From Pseudoflavonifractor sp. 524-17 (lineage in GTDB: Bacteria > Bacillota > Clostridia > Oscillospirales > Oscillospiraceae), in NCBI RefSeq assembly GCF_009935845.1, contig NZ_QWEK01000033.1:1-44886 (forward strand): DNA of 44,886 nucleotides, written 5' to 3'. Positions 33,148 to 40,742 of the stretch are shown piece by piece. Each line of letters starts with the position of its first letter. Position 1 is the first letter of the stretch. The position numbers and the translations under genes are program-made. The notes under the pieces were generated by a model. The model worked only from the letters and a program-made list of their open reading frames with translations, was not told where the DNA came from and made no database searches.

Positions 33148-33280
33148 TACTGTGAGAACAGGTAAACTTTGTCAGAAGGAGTGGGTGAACCCACGTGGAC
33201 GAACCTCCTTTGCAATTTGTTTTTGGAACAAAAGGACAGCCTTATCCCGTTTTGGGGCGATAGGGCTGTCCTTTGCTGCG
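33148..33280 (+). other. Structured 5' leader of the CNNM/CorC-type gene
   Basis: Several hairpins can form. One is GAAGGAG/CTCCTTT enclosing GTGGGTGAACCCAC (about 33175-33212). The second is TTTGTT/AACAAA (33216-33231). The third is a long one with an 11-bp outer stem (33231-33241 with 33264-33274) plus inner TATCCC/GGG-GATA pairing. The leader looks like a riboswitch or attenuator, but I recognise no class (not M-box, yybP-ykoY, fluoride or T-box). Confidence 0.4.
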
Positions 33281-33341
33281 TAACCCGATTCTCCCAGGAA
33301 CTTCCAGACGGCAGTCCCGCCAATACCGATCATTATGAAAA

Positions 33342-34616
33342 ATGGAGTTGATTGTTTCCCTTATGGACAGTGCCAGTATGATGATTGCCGCCCTTCTCTT
33401 CCTTGTGGCCATGTCGGCTTATTTCTCCGCCACAGAGACCGCATTTACATCCCTCAACCGCATCCGTCTGAAAAACCGGGCGGAAAACGGCGACCGCAGG
33501 GCCGCCAGAACCCTCGCCCTGGCGGAAGACTATGACAAGCTACTCTCCACCATCCTCATTGGAAACAACATCGTCAACAACGTGGCCACGACTATCAGCG
33601 CGGTTTTGTTTATCAAGCTTATCGGTGAGGCCCGGGGACCGGCGGTGTCCGCCACGGTGCTCACCGTGGTCATCCTTATCTTTGGTGAGGTCTCCCCCAA
33701 GAGCCTAGCCAAGGAGTCCCCCGAGACCTTCGCCATGCTGGCCACCCCCCTGCTGCGCCTCTTTCTGGCGGTGCTCACCCCGGCTAACTTCCTCTTTACC
33801 CAGTGGAAGAAGCTGCTCTCTCTGATCTTCCACAGTAAGGATAACGCCGGCATTACGGAGGAGGAGCTGGTCACCATGGTGGACCAGGCGGAGACCGAGG
33901 GCGGGCTGGACGAGAACAAGAGCCAGCTCATCCGGGCGGCCATTGAGTTCGACGACCTGGAGGTTCAGGAGATCCTCACCCCCCGGGTGGACATCGTCGC
34001 GGTGGAGGACACCGCCTCTTTGGACGAGATTGCCGCCGCCTTCGCTGAGAGCGGCTACTCCCGCCTTCCCGTCTACCATGAGGACATCGACGATATTACC
34101 GGCGTCATCCACGAAAAGGATTTCCACGCCGCCCGCTATCACGGACAGAACGATGTGTCCGCCTTTACCAGCACCGTACTCTACACCACCGGCAACACCA
34201 AGATTTCCAACCTCCTGCGCATTCTCCAAAAGGCCAAGGCCCACATGGTCATCGTCGTGGACGAGTACGGCGGCACCGAAGGCCTAGTCACATTGGAGGA
34301 CATCGTGGAAGAGCTGGTGGGCGAGATCTGGGACGAACATGACGAGGTCATTGAGGAATTCAAAAAACAGCCCGACGGCAGCTATCTTATCTCCTGCAAT
34401 GCCGACCTGCCGGATCTCTTCGACCTGTTCTCCATCCGGGGGGAGTGCAGCGCCAACACCGTGTCCGGCTGGGTGATGGAACAGGTGGGCCGGGTTCCCG
34501 AGGAGGGCGACCGCTTCCAGGCGGAGGGTCTGGATGTCACCGTCACCAAGGTGGATCACCGCCGGGTAATGGAGATCCGGGTGGTGGTCCTGGCGCCGGA
34601 GGAGGAGCAAAAATAA
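33342..34616 (+). CDS. CNNM/CorC (HlyC-type) divalent-metal transporter family protein, 424 aa
   Basis: The N-terminal CNNM membrane domain (about 1-180) has [39 protein letters not shown] and [19 protein letters not shown] pair (about 200-325) follows, with [33 protein letters not shown] and [20 protein letters not shown]. The C-terminal CorC_HlyC domain (about 335-420) has [15 protein letters not shown]. The family exports or regulates Mg2+ and related ions and is often mislabelled hemolysin. The ATG at 33342 lacks a clear ribosome-binding site; ATG at 33360 is an alternative. A long structured leader precedes the gene. Confidence 0.92.
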   Translation: MELIVSLMDSASMMIAALLFLVAMSAYFSATETAFTSLNRIRLKNRAENGDRRAARTLALAEDYDKLLSTILIGNNIVNNVATTISAVLFIKLIGEARGPAVSATVLTVVILIFGEVSPKSLAKESPETFAMLATPLLRLFLAVLTPANFLFTQWKKLLSLIFHSKDNAGITEEELVTMVDQAETEGGLDENKSQLIRAAIEFDDLEVQEILTPRVDIVAVEDTASLDEIAAAFAESGYSRLPVYHEDIDDITGVIHEKDFHAARYHGQNDVSAFTSTVLYTTGNTKISNLLRILQKAKAHMVIVVDEYGGTEGLVTLEDIVEELVGEIWDEHDEVIEEFKKQPDGSYLISCNADLPDLFDLFSIRGECSANTVSGWVMEQVGRVPEEGDRFQAEGLDVTVTKVDHRRVMEIRVVVLAPEEEQK

Positions 34617-34647
34617 AGGACGCCGGAAAGCCTCTTTTCCGGCGTCC
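34609..34647. terminator. Terminator between the CNNM gene and the XRE repressor
   Basis: A 12-bp stem (34618-34629 with 34636-34647) has an A-rich left flank, giving a strong T-run on the minus strand (XRE gene). The tail is weaker on the plus strand. Confidence 0.75.
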
Positions 34648-34662
34648 AAAGGGCGGTTTTGT

Positions 34663-34950
34663 TTATAACGTACGCAGGAAGGCCAGCAGGCTTTCCCGCT
34701 GCTGGGGTGTCATGCGCCGGATGAGGCGCAGCAGCTCCTCCTCTGCTTCTCCCCCGCCCTCGTCGAAAAAATCCCGGAGGGAGATGTCCAGCGCGTCGCA
34801 CAGCAGGGCCAGGGTGTCTACGGTAGGCCGCTTGCGCCGGTGCTCAATCTCCCGCAGAAAGCTCTGCGAGACCCCCGCCAGATTCGCCAGCCGGTTGGTT
34901 GTATAGCCCTTCTCCTCCCGCAGGGCCACCAGACGCCCGCCCACATCCAT
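34663..34950 (-). CDS. XRE-family transcriptional regulator, 95 aa
   Basis: This is a small DNA-binding protein. A Cro/CI-type helix-turn-helix occupies about 5-60: RLVALREEKGYTTNRLANLA, then GVSQSFLREIEHRRKRPTVDT. A Glu-rich segment (EGGGEAEEELLRLI) and a short C-terminal helix (QRESLLAFLRTL) may serve dimerisation. The ATG at 34950 follows GGGAGGG. It is divergent from the beta-lactamase-like gene across a 190-base AT-rich spacer holding three CTATAG boxes. It probably represses that gene, itself, or both. Confidence 0.88.
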   Translation of the reverse strand: MDVGGRLVALREEKGYTTNRLANLAGVSQSFLREIEHRRKRPTVDTLALLCDALDISLRDFFDEGGGEAEEELLRLIRRMTPQQRESLLAFLRTL

Positions 34951-34978
34951 CTACTTTCCCTCCCCGCTATTTTTATCA

Positions 34979-35036
34979 CTATAGCAGAATTATGGGCAAA
35001 TAATTACATCTATAGAGCTTTATTCTATTGCTATAG
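34979..35036. promoter_or_regulatory. Three phased CTATAG palindromes, candidate operator
   Basis: CTATAG occurs at 34979-34984, 35010-35015 and 35031-35036. Start-to-start distances are 31 and 21 bp, close to three and two helical turns. The third box overlaps the -35 element of the plus-strand promoter (35028-35033). This is the natural binding region for the divergent XRE protein. Confidence 0.5.
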
Positions 35037-35056
35037 AAATAAAACTGTAGTATAAT
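35028..35056 (+). promoter_or_regulatory. Promoter of the beta-lactamase-like gene
   Basis: TTGCTA (35028-35033) and TATAAT (35051-35056) are 17 bp apart. Confidence 0.8.
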
Positions 35057-35143
35057 CAGGCTGTGCCGCTTCGATCGCTATCACTATGGAGAAAATGCGG
35101 TTCACCTCCAGGAAGAGAATCCCTATGCAGAAAGGAAGTCGCT

Positions 35144-37183
35144 ATGAAACACACAACCCGTTTCGCTGCCCTGGCCCTGACTGTGGCCGTCACTACAGCC
35201 CTGGCCTGTCCCGCCGCCGCCCAGGAGCGCCCCTCCGACCGGCAGCAGTCCGCCCAGGCCGCCATTGAGGCCGCCGCCCAATACGGCGGGGCCGTCAGCA
35301 TCCAGTACGCGCTGTGGGAGGAGGGGGAGATCACCCTCACCGGCCACGCCGGCACCTTCTCCCGGACGGAAAACCGCGCCCTCACCGACAGCGACCTGTA
35401 CGGCGTGGGCTCGGTGAGCAAGATCTATACCACCGCCGCCGTGATGCAGCTGGTGGAACAGGGCAAGGTTGATCTGGACCGGCCCGTCACCGCCTATCTC
35501 CCCGACTTCACCATGGCGGACCCCCGCTATCAGAATATCACAGTGCGGATGCTTTTAAACCACTCCTCCGGCCTGATGGGGGACTCTACCCGGTCCGCCT
35601 TCCTCTTTGACGACTACGACGGCGCAGCCACAGACGAGCTCCTGGCCCGGCTGTCCACCCAGCGGCTGAAGGCGGACCCCGGCGCCTACAGCGTGTACTG
35701 CAACGACGGCTTTACCCTGGCGGAGCTGGTGGTGGAGCGGGTGTCCGGCCTGGACTTCTCCGACTACCTAGCCCAGAATATTACCGGCCCCCTGGGTCTG
35801 GCGGATACCTACACCCCCGCCGGCGATTTTGACCGGGACCGTCTGGCCCGCATCTACCAGGGAGACGACACTCGGGCTCTGCCTACGGATACTTTGAATA
35901 TCGTCGGTACCGGCGGCATCTACGCCACTGCCTCCGATCTGGCCCGCTTCGGCGGCGCCCTGTGCGGGGAAGACCTGCTCACCCAGTCCTCTCTGGACGC
36001 CATGGCCAACGACGAGGCTGTCCGAGGCCTGTGGGCTCCGGACAGCGAGGACGATATGCTGGGCTACGGCCTGGGCTGGGACAATGTCCACCAGTACCCC
36101 TTCCACCACAGCGGCATCCAGGCTCTGGTCAAGGGGGGCGATACCCTCTACTATCACACCGGCCTGGTGGTGCTGCCCCAGTACGATCTGGCGGTGGCAG
36201 TGGTGTCCTCCGGCGGAGTGAGCACCTATAACGAGCTGGCCGGCATCCAGATCCTGCTGGACGCCCTGGCGGCCCGGGGCGTCTCTGTCCAGGCTCCCGC
36301 CTCCCTGCCGGAGGCCCAGCCCGCCGCCATGCCAGCAGAGCTGTCCTCCATTGCCGGCACCTATGCCGCCCCGGGCAACGTCCTCACTGTCACCGTCCAG
36401 GAGACGGGGATTACCATCACTGCCGCCGCCGCTCTGGGGGGCGGCGCCCAGGAGCTGGCCTACTACAGCGACGGCAGCTTCCGGGACAGCGAGCAAACCA
36501 TGCTTGTCAAATTTGACACCGCGTCCAACGGCCGCACCTATCTCTACCAGTTGGCCTACTCCCAGCTCCCCGGCCTGCCTACATTCGGCACTGCCAACTA
36601 CGGACTGGAGCGGCTGGAGCCCAACGATCCCGGTTCCGCCGCTGCCCAGGCCTGGACCGCCCGGGGAGAGAGCCTCTACCTCCTGCTGAATGAGAAATAC
36701 ACCTCTCAGATCTATGCTGTGGGACAGTTCGTCACTGCGGTGGGCCTGCTGCCGGAGGCCTCCGGCTATGCCGCTTTCTGCCGCATTGACGACGCCAACA
36801 CCGCCTCCCAGTATCTCACCCTCCCCGGCACCGGCTCCCGCTCCGGCGGCGACCTGTCCTTCCACACAGAGAACGGCGTGGACTATCTCAGCGTTCGGGA
36901 CTACCTCTTTATGGACGCCGCCGCGGCTCCGGTGCTCTACACCGGCCCCGGCGCGGCCCTGTCCATTCAGCCAAACGGCTATGCCCGCTGGTGTCAGGTG
37001 GGCCAGGCCGGCGGCCAGACCAAAACCATCTCCATCCAGGGCCAGGGCGGCTTCTACGTCTATGACGCCCAGCTGAATCTGACCGCCAGCTCCGTGCTCT
37101 ACGGCGACGCCTCTGTCACCCTCCCGGAGAACGGCTGGCTGGTCTTCGCCGGTGATGCCGGCACTACATTTTCCCTGAATTAA
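35144..37183 (+). CDS. Secreted class C beta-lactamase-like serine hydrolase, 679 aa
   Basis: A signal peptide spans 1-27. The serine beta-lactamase/DD-peptidase fold (about 35-390) shows the SxxK motif at Ser90-Lys93 (GVGSVSKIYTTAAVMQL), YxN at Tyr185-Asn187 (VYCNDGFTLAELV) and HTG at 338-340 in the place of KTG. The remaining 290 residues are beta-rich with no catalytic motif seen (GTYAAPGNVLTVTVQETGI). This is a substrate-recognition-type extension common in penicillin-binding-protein-like esterases and peptidases. The ATG at 35144 has AAAGGAAG upstream. It is controlled by its own promoter overlapping a CTATAG box. Antibiotic resistance cannot be inferred; a D-amino-peptidase or esterase role is as likely. 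Confidence 0.85.
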   Translation: MKHTTRFAALALTVAVTTALACPAAAQERPSDRQQSAQAAIEAAAQYGGAVSIQYALWEEGEITLTGHAGTFSRTENRALTDSDLYGVGSVSKIYTTAAVMQLVEQGKVDLDRPVTAYLPDFTMADPRYQNITVRMLLNHSSGLMGDSTRSAFLFDDYDGAATDELLARLSTQRLKADPGAYSVYCNDGFTLAELVVERVSGLDFSDYLAQNITGPLGLADTYTPAGDFDRDRLARIYQGDDTRALPTDTLNIVGTGGIYATASDLARFGGALCGEDLLTQSSLDAMANDEAVRGLWAPDSEDDMLGYGLGWDNVHQYPFHHSGIQALVKGGDTLYYHTGLVVLPQYDLAVAVVSSGGVSTYNELAGIQILLDALAARGVSVQAPASLPEAQPAAMPAELSSIAGTYAAPGNVLTVTVQETGITITAAAALGGGAQELAYYSDGSFRDSEQTMLVKFDTASNGRTYLYQLAYSQLPGLPTFGTANYGLERLEPNDPGSAAAQAWTARGESLYLLLNEKYTSQIYAVGQFVTAVGLLPEASGYAAFCRIDDANTASQYLTLPGTGSRSGGDLSFHTENGVDYLSVRDYLFMDAAAAPVLYTGPGAALSIQPNGYARWCQVGQAGGQTKTISIQGQGGFYVYDAQLNLTASSVLYGDASVTLPENGWLVFAGDAGTTFSLN

Positions 37184-37197
37184 CGAAAGCTCACGTC

Positions 37198-37238
37198 AAA
37201 AATTCCGCCCCCCAGAGCATCAGAACTCTGGGGGGCGG
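37198..37238 (-). terminator. Terminator of the M20 amidohydrolase gene
   Basis: A 13-bp GC-rich stem (37205-37217 with 37226-37238) is followed on the minus strand by AATTTTT. It also lies after the convergent beta-lactamase-like gene. Confidence 0.85.
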
Positions 37239-37245
37239 CTGCCTG

Positions 37246-38439
37246 CTATTTTCCGAATTCTTCCATCGTCTCCAAAACGGATTGGGCCAGGAGGGCCGCG
37301 CCCAGGGGGAGGGCGCTGTCGTCTGTCTTGAAGCGCTCGTTGTGCCAGCAGGGATTGCTCTGACCAGGAAAGCCGGTACCCAGCCAGTAGAAGAAGGCCG
37401 GTACCTCCCGGCCAAAGACGGCGAAGTCCTCGGAGCCCATATCCCCCCGGGGCTGGACGATGTTCTCCTCCCCCACCACGGCGGCGGCGGCCCGCCGGGC
37501 CAGACGCACCATCTCGGGCCGGTTGTCTGTCACGGGGACTTCCGGAACAAAGCGCACCTCACACCCGCACTGGTAGGAGGCCGCGATCCCCTTGGCCAGC
37601 GCCTCCAGCCGGTTTTGTGTCTTCTGAATCACCTCATCAGAGTGGGCCCGGATGTCCCCGGTCATGGTGAGGGTCTCGGGGACGAAGTTCTCCGGCGTAC
37701 CGGCATTGATGGAGAAGACCGCGCACACCAGCGGGTCCTGGGGGTCCGTATTGCGGCTGACAATGGTCTGTATCCCATTTACAATGGCCGCACCCGCCAC
37801 GATGACATCCACGCACTTGTGGGGTGCACCGCAGTGGCCGGTTACCCCGGTGAGGGTGATAAAAAAGTGGGACTTCCCCGCCATTACCGCGCCGGGGATT
37901 ACCGCCACCTGTCCTCTGGGTACCTCCGGCCGGGTGTGCAGGCCGAAGAGCTGGGTGGGCTTCTGGGGCAGCCGATCCCACAGACCGCGGCTGAGCATGG
38001 CCGCGGCCCCCTGGGTAATCTCCTCCGCCGGCTGGAACAGGAAGGCCACGTTCCCCCGCAGCTCCCCCCGGCGCTGGGCCAGCAGCCGCGCCGCCCCCAG
38101 CAGGCAGACAGTATGAAAATCGTGGCCGCAGCCGTGCATCACCCCAGCCTCTTCCGATACCACGCCGTTGTCCGCCGGCTCCTGCTGCTCAATGGCGTCA
38201 ATGTCCGCCCGCAGAGCCACGGTGGGACCTGGAGCGCCTCCCTCCAGCCAGGCCGCCGCCCCGGTCTCCATACCGGTGTCGATCAGGTGCAGCCCCATGG
38301 CCAGAAGCTGATCCTTGATGACCTTTGTGGTGCGGTGCTCCTGAAAGGCCAGCTCCGGGTGGCGGTGAATATCGTCCTTGACCGCCTTCAGCTGGGGATA
38401 GAGGGCTTGTGCCGCCTCCAGTATTATTTCATTCATCAT
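37246..38439 (-). CDS. M20-family metal-dependent amidohydrolase, 397 aa
   Basis: This is a cytoplasmic zinc- or manganese-dependent hydrolase removing an acyl or amide group from amino-acid conjugates. Motifs are DIHRHPELAFQEHRTT at the N-terminus, RADIDAIEQQE, the metal motif GCGHDFHTVCLLGAA, HTRPEVPRGQ, GAPHKCVDVIVAGAAIV and GSEDFAVFGREVPAFFYWLG at the end. Length fits the amidohydrolase (hippurate/N-acyl hydrolase) subgroup. The ATG at 38439 was chosen because AAAGG lies 9 bases upstream; an ATG three codons earlier sits directly on the ribosome-binding site. Substrate not predictable. Confidence 0.92.
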   Translation of the reverse strand: MMNEIILEAAQALYPQLKAVKDDIHRHPELAFQEHRTTKVIKDQLLAMGLHLIDTGMETGAAAWLEGGAPGPTVALRADIDAIEQQEPADNGVVSEEAGVMHGCGHDFHTVCLLGAARLLAQRRGELRGNVAFLFQPAEEITQGAAAMLSRGLWDRLPQKPTQLFGLHTRPEVPRGQVAVIPGAVMAGKSHFFITLTGVTGHCGAPHKCVDVIVAGAAIVNGIQTIVSRNTDPQDPLVCAVFSINAGTPENFVPETLTMTGDIRAHSDEVIQKTQNRLEALAKGIAASYQCGCEVRFVPEVPVTDNRPEMVRLARRAAAAVVGEENIVQPRGDMGSEDFAVFGREVPAFFYWLGTGFPGQSNPCWHNERFKTDDSALPLGAALLAQSVLETMEEFGK

Positions 38440-38693
38440 TACAGACATCCTTTCTCCGCCGGGACGGCAAGGCCGTGCCTCCGTCCCACCAAAGCTAATA
38501 TAATCCCTGTCCCCTCTCTTTTCAAGTGGCAAAGCGCCCGAATTTCCTCTCTGGACGTTCCCAAGACCGGGACAGATTTCCCCAGGCGCCGGTCCTGAGC
38601 GAATACGGAGACAACCTCTTGCCAAAAACGGTGAGATTGACCGGAAGGCACAAAATATTCCACAAAAATATCTGATTCGGCCTCCATTTTCCC
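38440..38693. other. Intergenic spacer without a supported gene
   Basis: Apart from the promoter at its right edge (38694-38722), this spacer shows no ORF with a ribosome-binding site, no RNA gene and no terminator. Open frames in it are upstream extensions of the M20 gene. Confidence 0.5.
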
Positions 38694-38722
38694 TTGCTAT
38701 TTTTCACAAACAGGTGTATAAT
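38694..38722 (+). promoter_or_regulatory. Promoter of the 27-residue peptide gene
   Basis: TTGCTA (38694-38699) and TATAAT (38717-38722) are 17 bp apart. Confidence 0.85.
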
Positions 38723-38756
38723 AAGGGCAAGTTCAAGAGAGAAAGGAGTATTCGCT

Positions 38757-38840
38757 ATGATTGTATGGAACAGCGGTGGAACCGATGTAGATGACCTCAT
38801 CTTTGGCGGCGACGAACAGGTAATTCGAAGCGAGCGATAA
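38757..38840 (+). CDS. 27-residue peptide of unknown function with its own transcription unit
   Basis: ATG at 38757 follows AAAGGAG at 8 bases and ends at TAA 38838-38840. The product starts MIVWNSGGTDVDDLIFGGDE and ends QVIRSER. It is acidic in the middle, with no transmembrane segment, signal or Cys. Promoter, ribosome-binding site and terminator are all near-perfect and tightly spaced, giving a transcript of about 170 bases. A real small protein or a dual-function RNA seems likely. I recognise no family. Confidence 0.6.
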   Translation: MIVWNSGGTDVDDLIFGGDEQVIRSER

Positions 38841-38866
38841 GATCAGCGGGCCGGTACACAGAAGTT

Positions 38867-38895
38867 CCACACCATAATTATTGGTGTGGTTTTTT
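38867..38895 (+). terminator. Terminator of the 27-residue peptide gene
   Basis: An 8-bp stem (38867-38874 with 38882-38889) is extended by an AT palindrome in the loop and followed by six Ts. Confidence 0.9.
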
Positions 38896-38961
38896 CGTTT
38901 TTACGCAGATATGATAGAGAGGGCGGCTGGAACCCATGATTACGCCAGGACAGCAGAATTG

Positions 38962-38997
38962 ACGGCAAGGCGCCTTGCGCCTTGCCGTTTTATTTTT
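38962..38997 (+). terminator. Second intrinsic terminator before the TVP38 gene
   Basis: An 11-bp perfect stem (38962-38972 with 38978-38988) is followed by a T-rich run. Only about 70 bases separate it from the previous terminator. No gene is supported between them. Confidence 0.8.
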
Positions 38998-39116
38998 CTT
39001 TCTGAAAAAGCACGCCCGGCTTCAAAAAAACTTAATGAAATCTCTATAGCGGCCCACTCAAAACCGTGGTACACTTACATCACGGAAATCTTTGGAGAAA
39101 TGGGGCGGCACCTTAC

Positions 39117-39800
39117 ATGAAACGCCATAGTCATCTTTGGATCGGTACGCTTTTGCTGACGCTGGCCCTGCTGGCGGGCGGCTTCTGCTTTCTCTGGAAA
39201 ACCGGCTTTTTTCAAGCGGTCTCCTCTCTGGACGGGATGCGCGCCTATATGGAGCGCTTTGCCCCCTTTTCCCACCTGGTCTTTTTTCTTGTCCAGCTGG
39301 CCTCTGTCATCCTGGCCCCCATCCCCAGCAATCTCACTGCACTGGCCGGCGGGGTGCTTTTTGGCGTTTGGGTCTCCTTTTTTCTCACTGCCGCCGCGGT
39401 GATCTCCGGCTCGGTACTGGTCTTCACCCTGGCCCGGATTTTGGGGCGCTCTTTTGCCGACCGCTTTGTCAGCAAGCGGCTGTCCGATCGGTATCTGGAA
39501 GTCATCCGCCGCAAGCGGGATACCTTTCTCGCTTTGGTCTTCCTCTTCCCCTTCTTTCCCGACGATCTCATCTGCATTCTGGCAGGACTGACCGATATCC
39601 CCACCTTCCGCTTTTTTCTCCTGGTCACCCTCACCCGCCCCTGGGGACTGTTGGTGGCCTGCGCCCTGGGCGGCTCCGCCATCTCCATCCCCCTGTGGGG
39701 CATGGTGCTCATCGGTCTGGCCGGCCTAGCCATTTTTGGGGTGGCCCTCAAATTCGGCGACAAGTGGGAAAACGCCCTGCTGGAACGCTTTCAGAAATAG
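39117..39800 (+). CDS. TVP38/TMEM64 (VTT/SNARE-associated domain) membrane protein, 227 aa
   Basis: About five to six hydrophobic segments are visible. The VTT domain (about 60-185) has VILAPIPSNLTALAGGVLFG, then FTLARILGRSFADRFV and FLFPFFPDDLICILAGLT, and is typical of the YdjX-Z/TVP38 branch of the DedA superfamily. These proteins are implicated in lipid scrambling or transport; the bacterial role is not settled. The ATG at 39117 is the first in the conserved region; the ribosome-binding site is weak. A frame opening at 39066 is less likely. No operon partner is evident. Confidence 0.85.
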   Translation: MKRHSHLWIGTLLLTLALLAGGFCFLWKTGFFQAVSSLDGMRAYMERFAPFSHLVFFLVQLASVILAPIPSNLTALAGGVLFGVWVSFFLTAAAVISGSVLVFTLARILGRSFADRFVSKRLSDRYLEVIRRKRDTFLALVFLFPFFPDDLICILAGLTDIPTFRFFLLVTLTRPWGLLVACALGGSAISIPLWGMVLIGLAGLAIFGVALKFGDKWENALLERFQK

Positions 39801-39876
39801 GCGCTCTGCCGCCGGTTCCCCCTGCCTCCCCCAGTGCATAGGATAGTTCGATTCCAATCTCTTGGAGGTGATTCTT

Positions 39877-40083
39877 TTGACGATGCTTGCCACCGTATGT
39901 CAGGTCTATTCTGACGCCCTCCTGGTCTGCGATCACGCCACCCACCAGGAAGTCGTGGTCAATACTTCCCAGGCTGCCAGCTTTCAGCCCGGCAATCAGG
40001 TCCGCATCCAGTACAGCGGCGCTATGACTCGGAGCATCCCGCCCCAGATCTCCGCTATCTGCATCTGCCTGGTCCGCGCTTGA
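39877..40083 (+). CDS. Conserved clostridial small protein, 68 aa
   Basis: TTG at 39877 has GGAGG 8 bases upstream; the ATG two codons later is too far from it. The product reads VCQVYSDALLVCDHATHQEV, then a region with QPGNQVRIQYSGAMT, and looks like a small beta-barrel (OB-fold-like) protein. I recall similar unnamed proteins in Clostridia but know no function. It lies upstream of another conserved clostridial protein of unknown function, separated by a terminator. Confidence 0.65.
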   Translation: MTMLATVCQVYSDALLVCDHATHQEVVVNTSQAASFQPGNQVRIQYSGAMTRSIPPQISAICICLVRA

Positions 40084-40091
40084 TTTTTGAC

Positions 40092-40134
40092 CTCCCCCAG
40101 GACTGCCCCTTTCAGCGGCCCTGGGGGAGTTTTC
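40092..40134 (+). terminator. Terminator of the 68-residue protein gene
   Basis: A 10-bp stem (40092-40101 with 40120-40129) is followed by TTTT. Confidence 0.85.
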
Positions 40135-40260
40135 CATCCTGTCCCCCCGCTCCCATATTCGGTTTGACTCAGGCCGCTGTTCCTCCGCTCCGCACCAAAT
40201 GCCAGCCAGGTCATAGAATGGTTTGGAAGGAATTCCAACACTCTGTTAGGAGGTACTGCA

Positions 40261-40734
40261 ATGCCTGAAAAAATTCTGCCAGGCCCTGTACAGGATACCG
40301 CCTGTATCCGCGAGGCCGTCTGTATTGACACCAGAAAAATCTTTGACAGCTGTAAAGATAAAGACTGCATTGAGGATCTGCGCTTCTATCCCACTCAGGA
40401 TTCTCAGGCCGCCATCGACCGGGCGCTGAGCGTCAAAGCCGGCAAGGCGGAGCTGCTCTATGTGTACATTGACGTGGAGCCCATCGGCTTCAACCGGGGG
40501 TTCTATACGGTGGACGTCCGGTACTACTACCGGGTCACCGCCGATGCCTTTGTAGGCGCGGTGCGGCCAGTGCCCATCTCTGGCCTGTGCGTCTTTGACA
40601 AGCGGGTTATCCTCTATGGCAGCGAGAGCACCGCCAAGATCTTCTCCTCTCAGGTAGTCGCTGAGGGCGCAGATATCCAGATCCAGAAGAGCAATGTCCC
40701 CACCGCGGTGGTAGAGATAATATATACCAAATAG
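40261..40734 (+). pseudogene. Conserved clostridial protein truncated at its 3' end by a prophage, 157 aa remain
   Basis: The N-terminal part is well conserved in Clostridia as I recall it: PVQDTACIREAVCIDTRKIF, then DSCKDKDCIEDLRFYPTQDS, then FYTVDVRYYYRVTADAFVG and GLCVFDKRVILYGSESTAKI. Homologues are clearly longer and continue after an AVVE-VDPI-type segment. Here the frame changes character after AVVE and stops five residues later (IIYTK). The stop is 8 bases from the end of a serine recombinase gene, so the element integrated inside this gene. The missing 3' part should be at the other end of the prophage. AGGAGG precedes the ATG. Function unknown; excision would restore the gene. Confidence 0.65.
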
Positions 40735-40742
40735 GGAAAATT

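Noticed and set aside
35144-37183. Calling this gene an antibiotic-resistance beta-lactamase
   Set aside because: The fold motifs are shared by peptidases and esterases, HTG replaces KTG and the large extra domain is atypical of resistance enzymes.
38881-39120. 79-codon frame between two terminators
   Set aside because: It reads through an intrinsic terminator, has no ribosome-binding site and the product shows no domain pattern.
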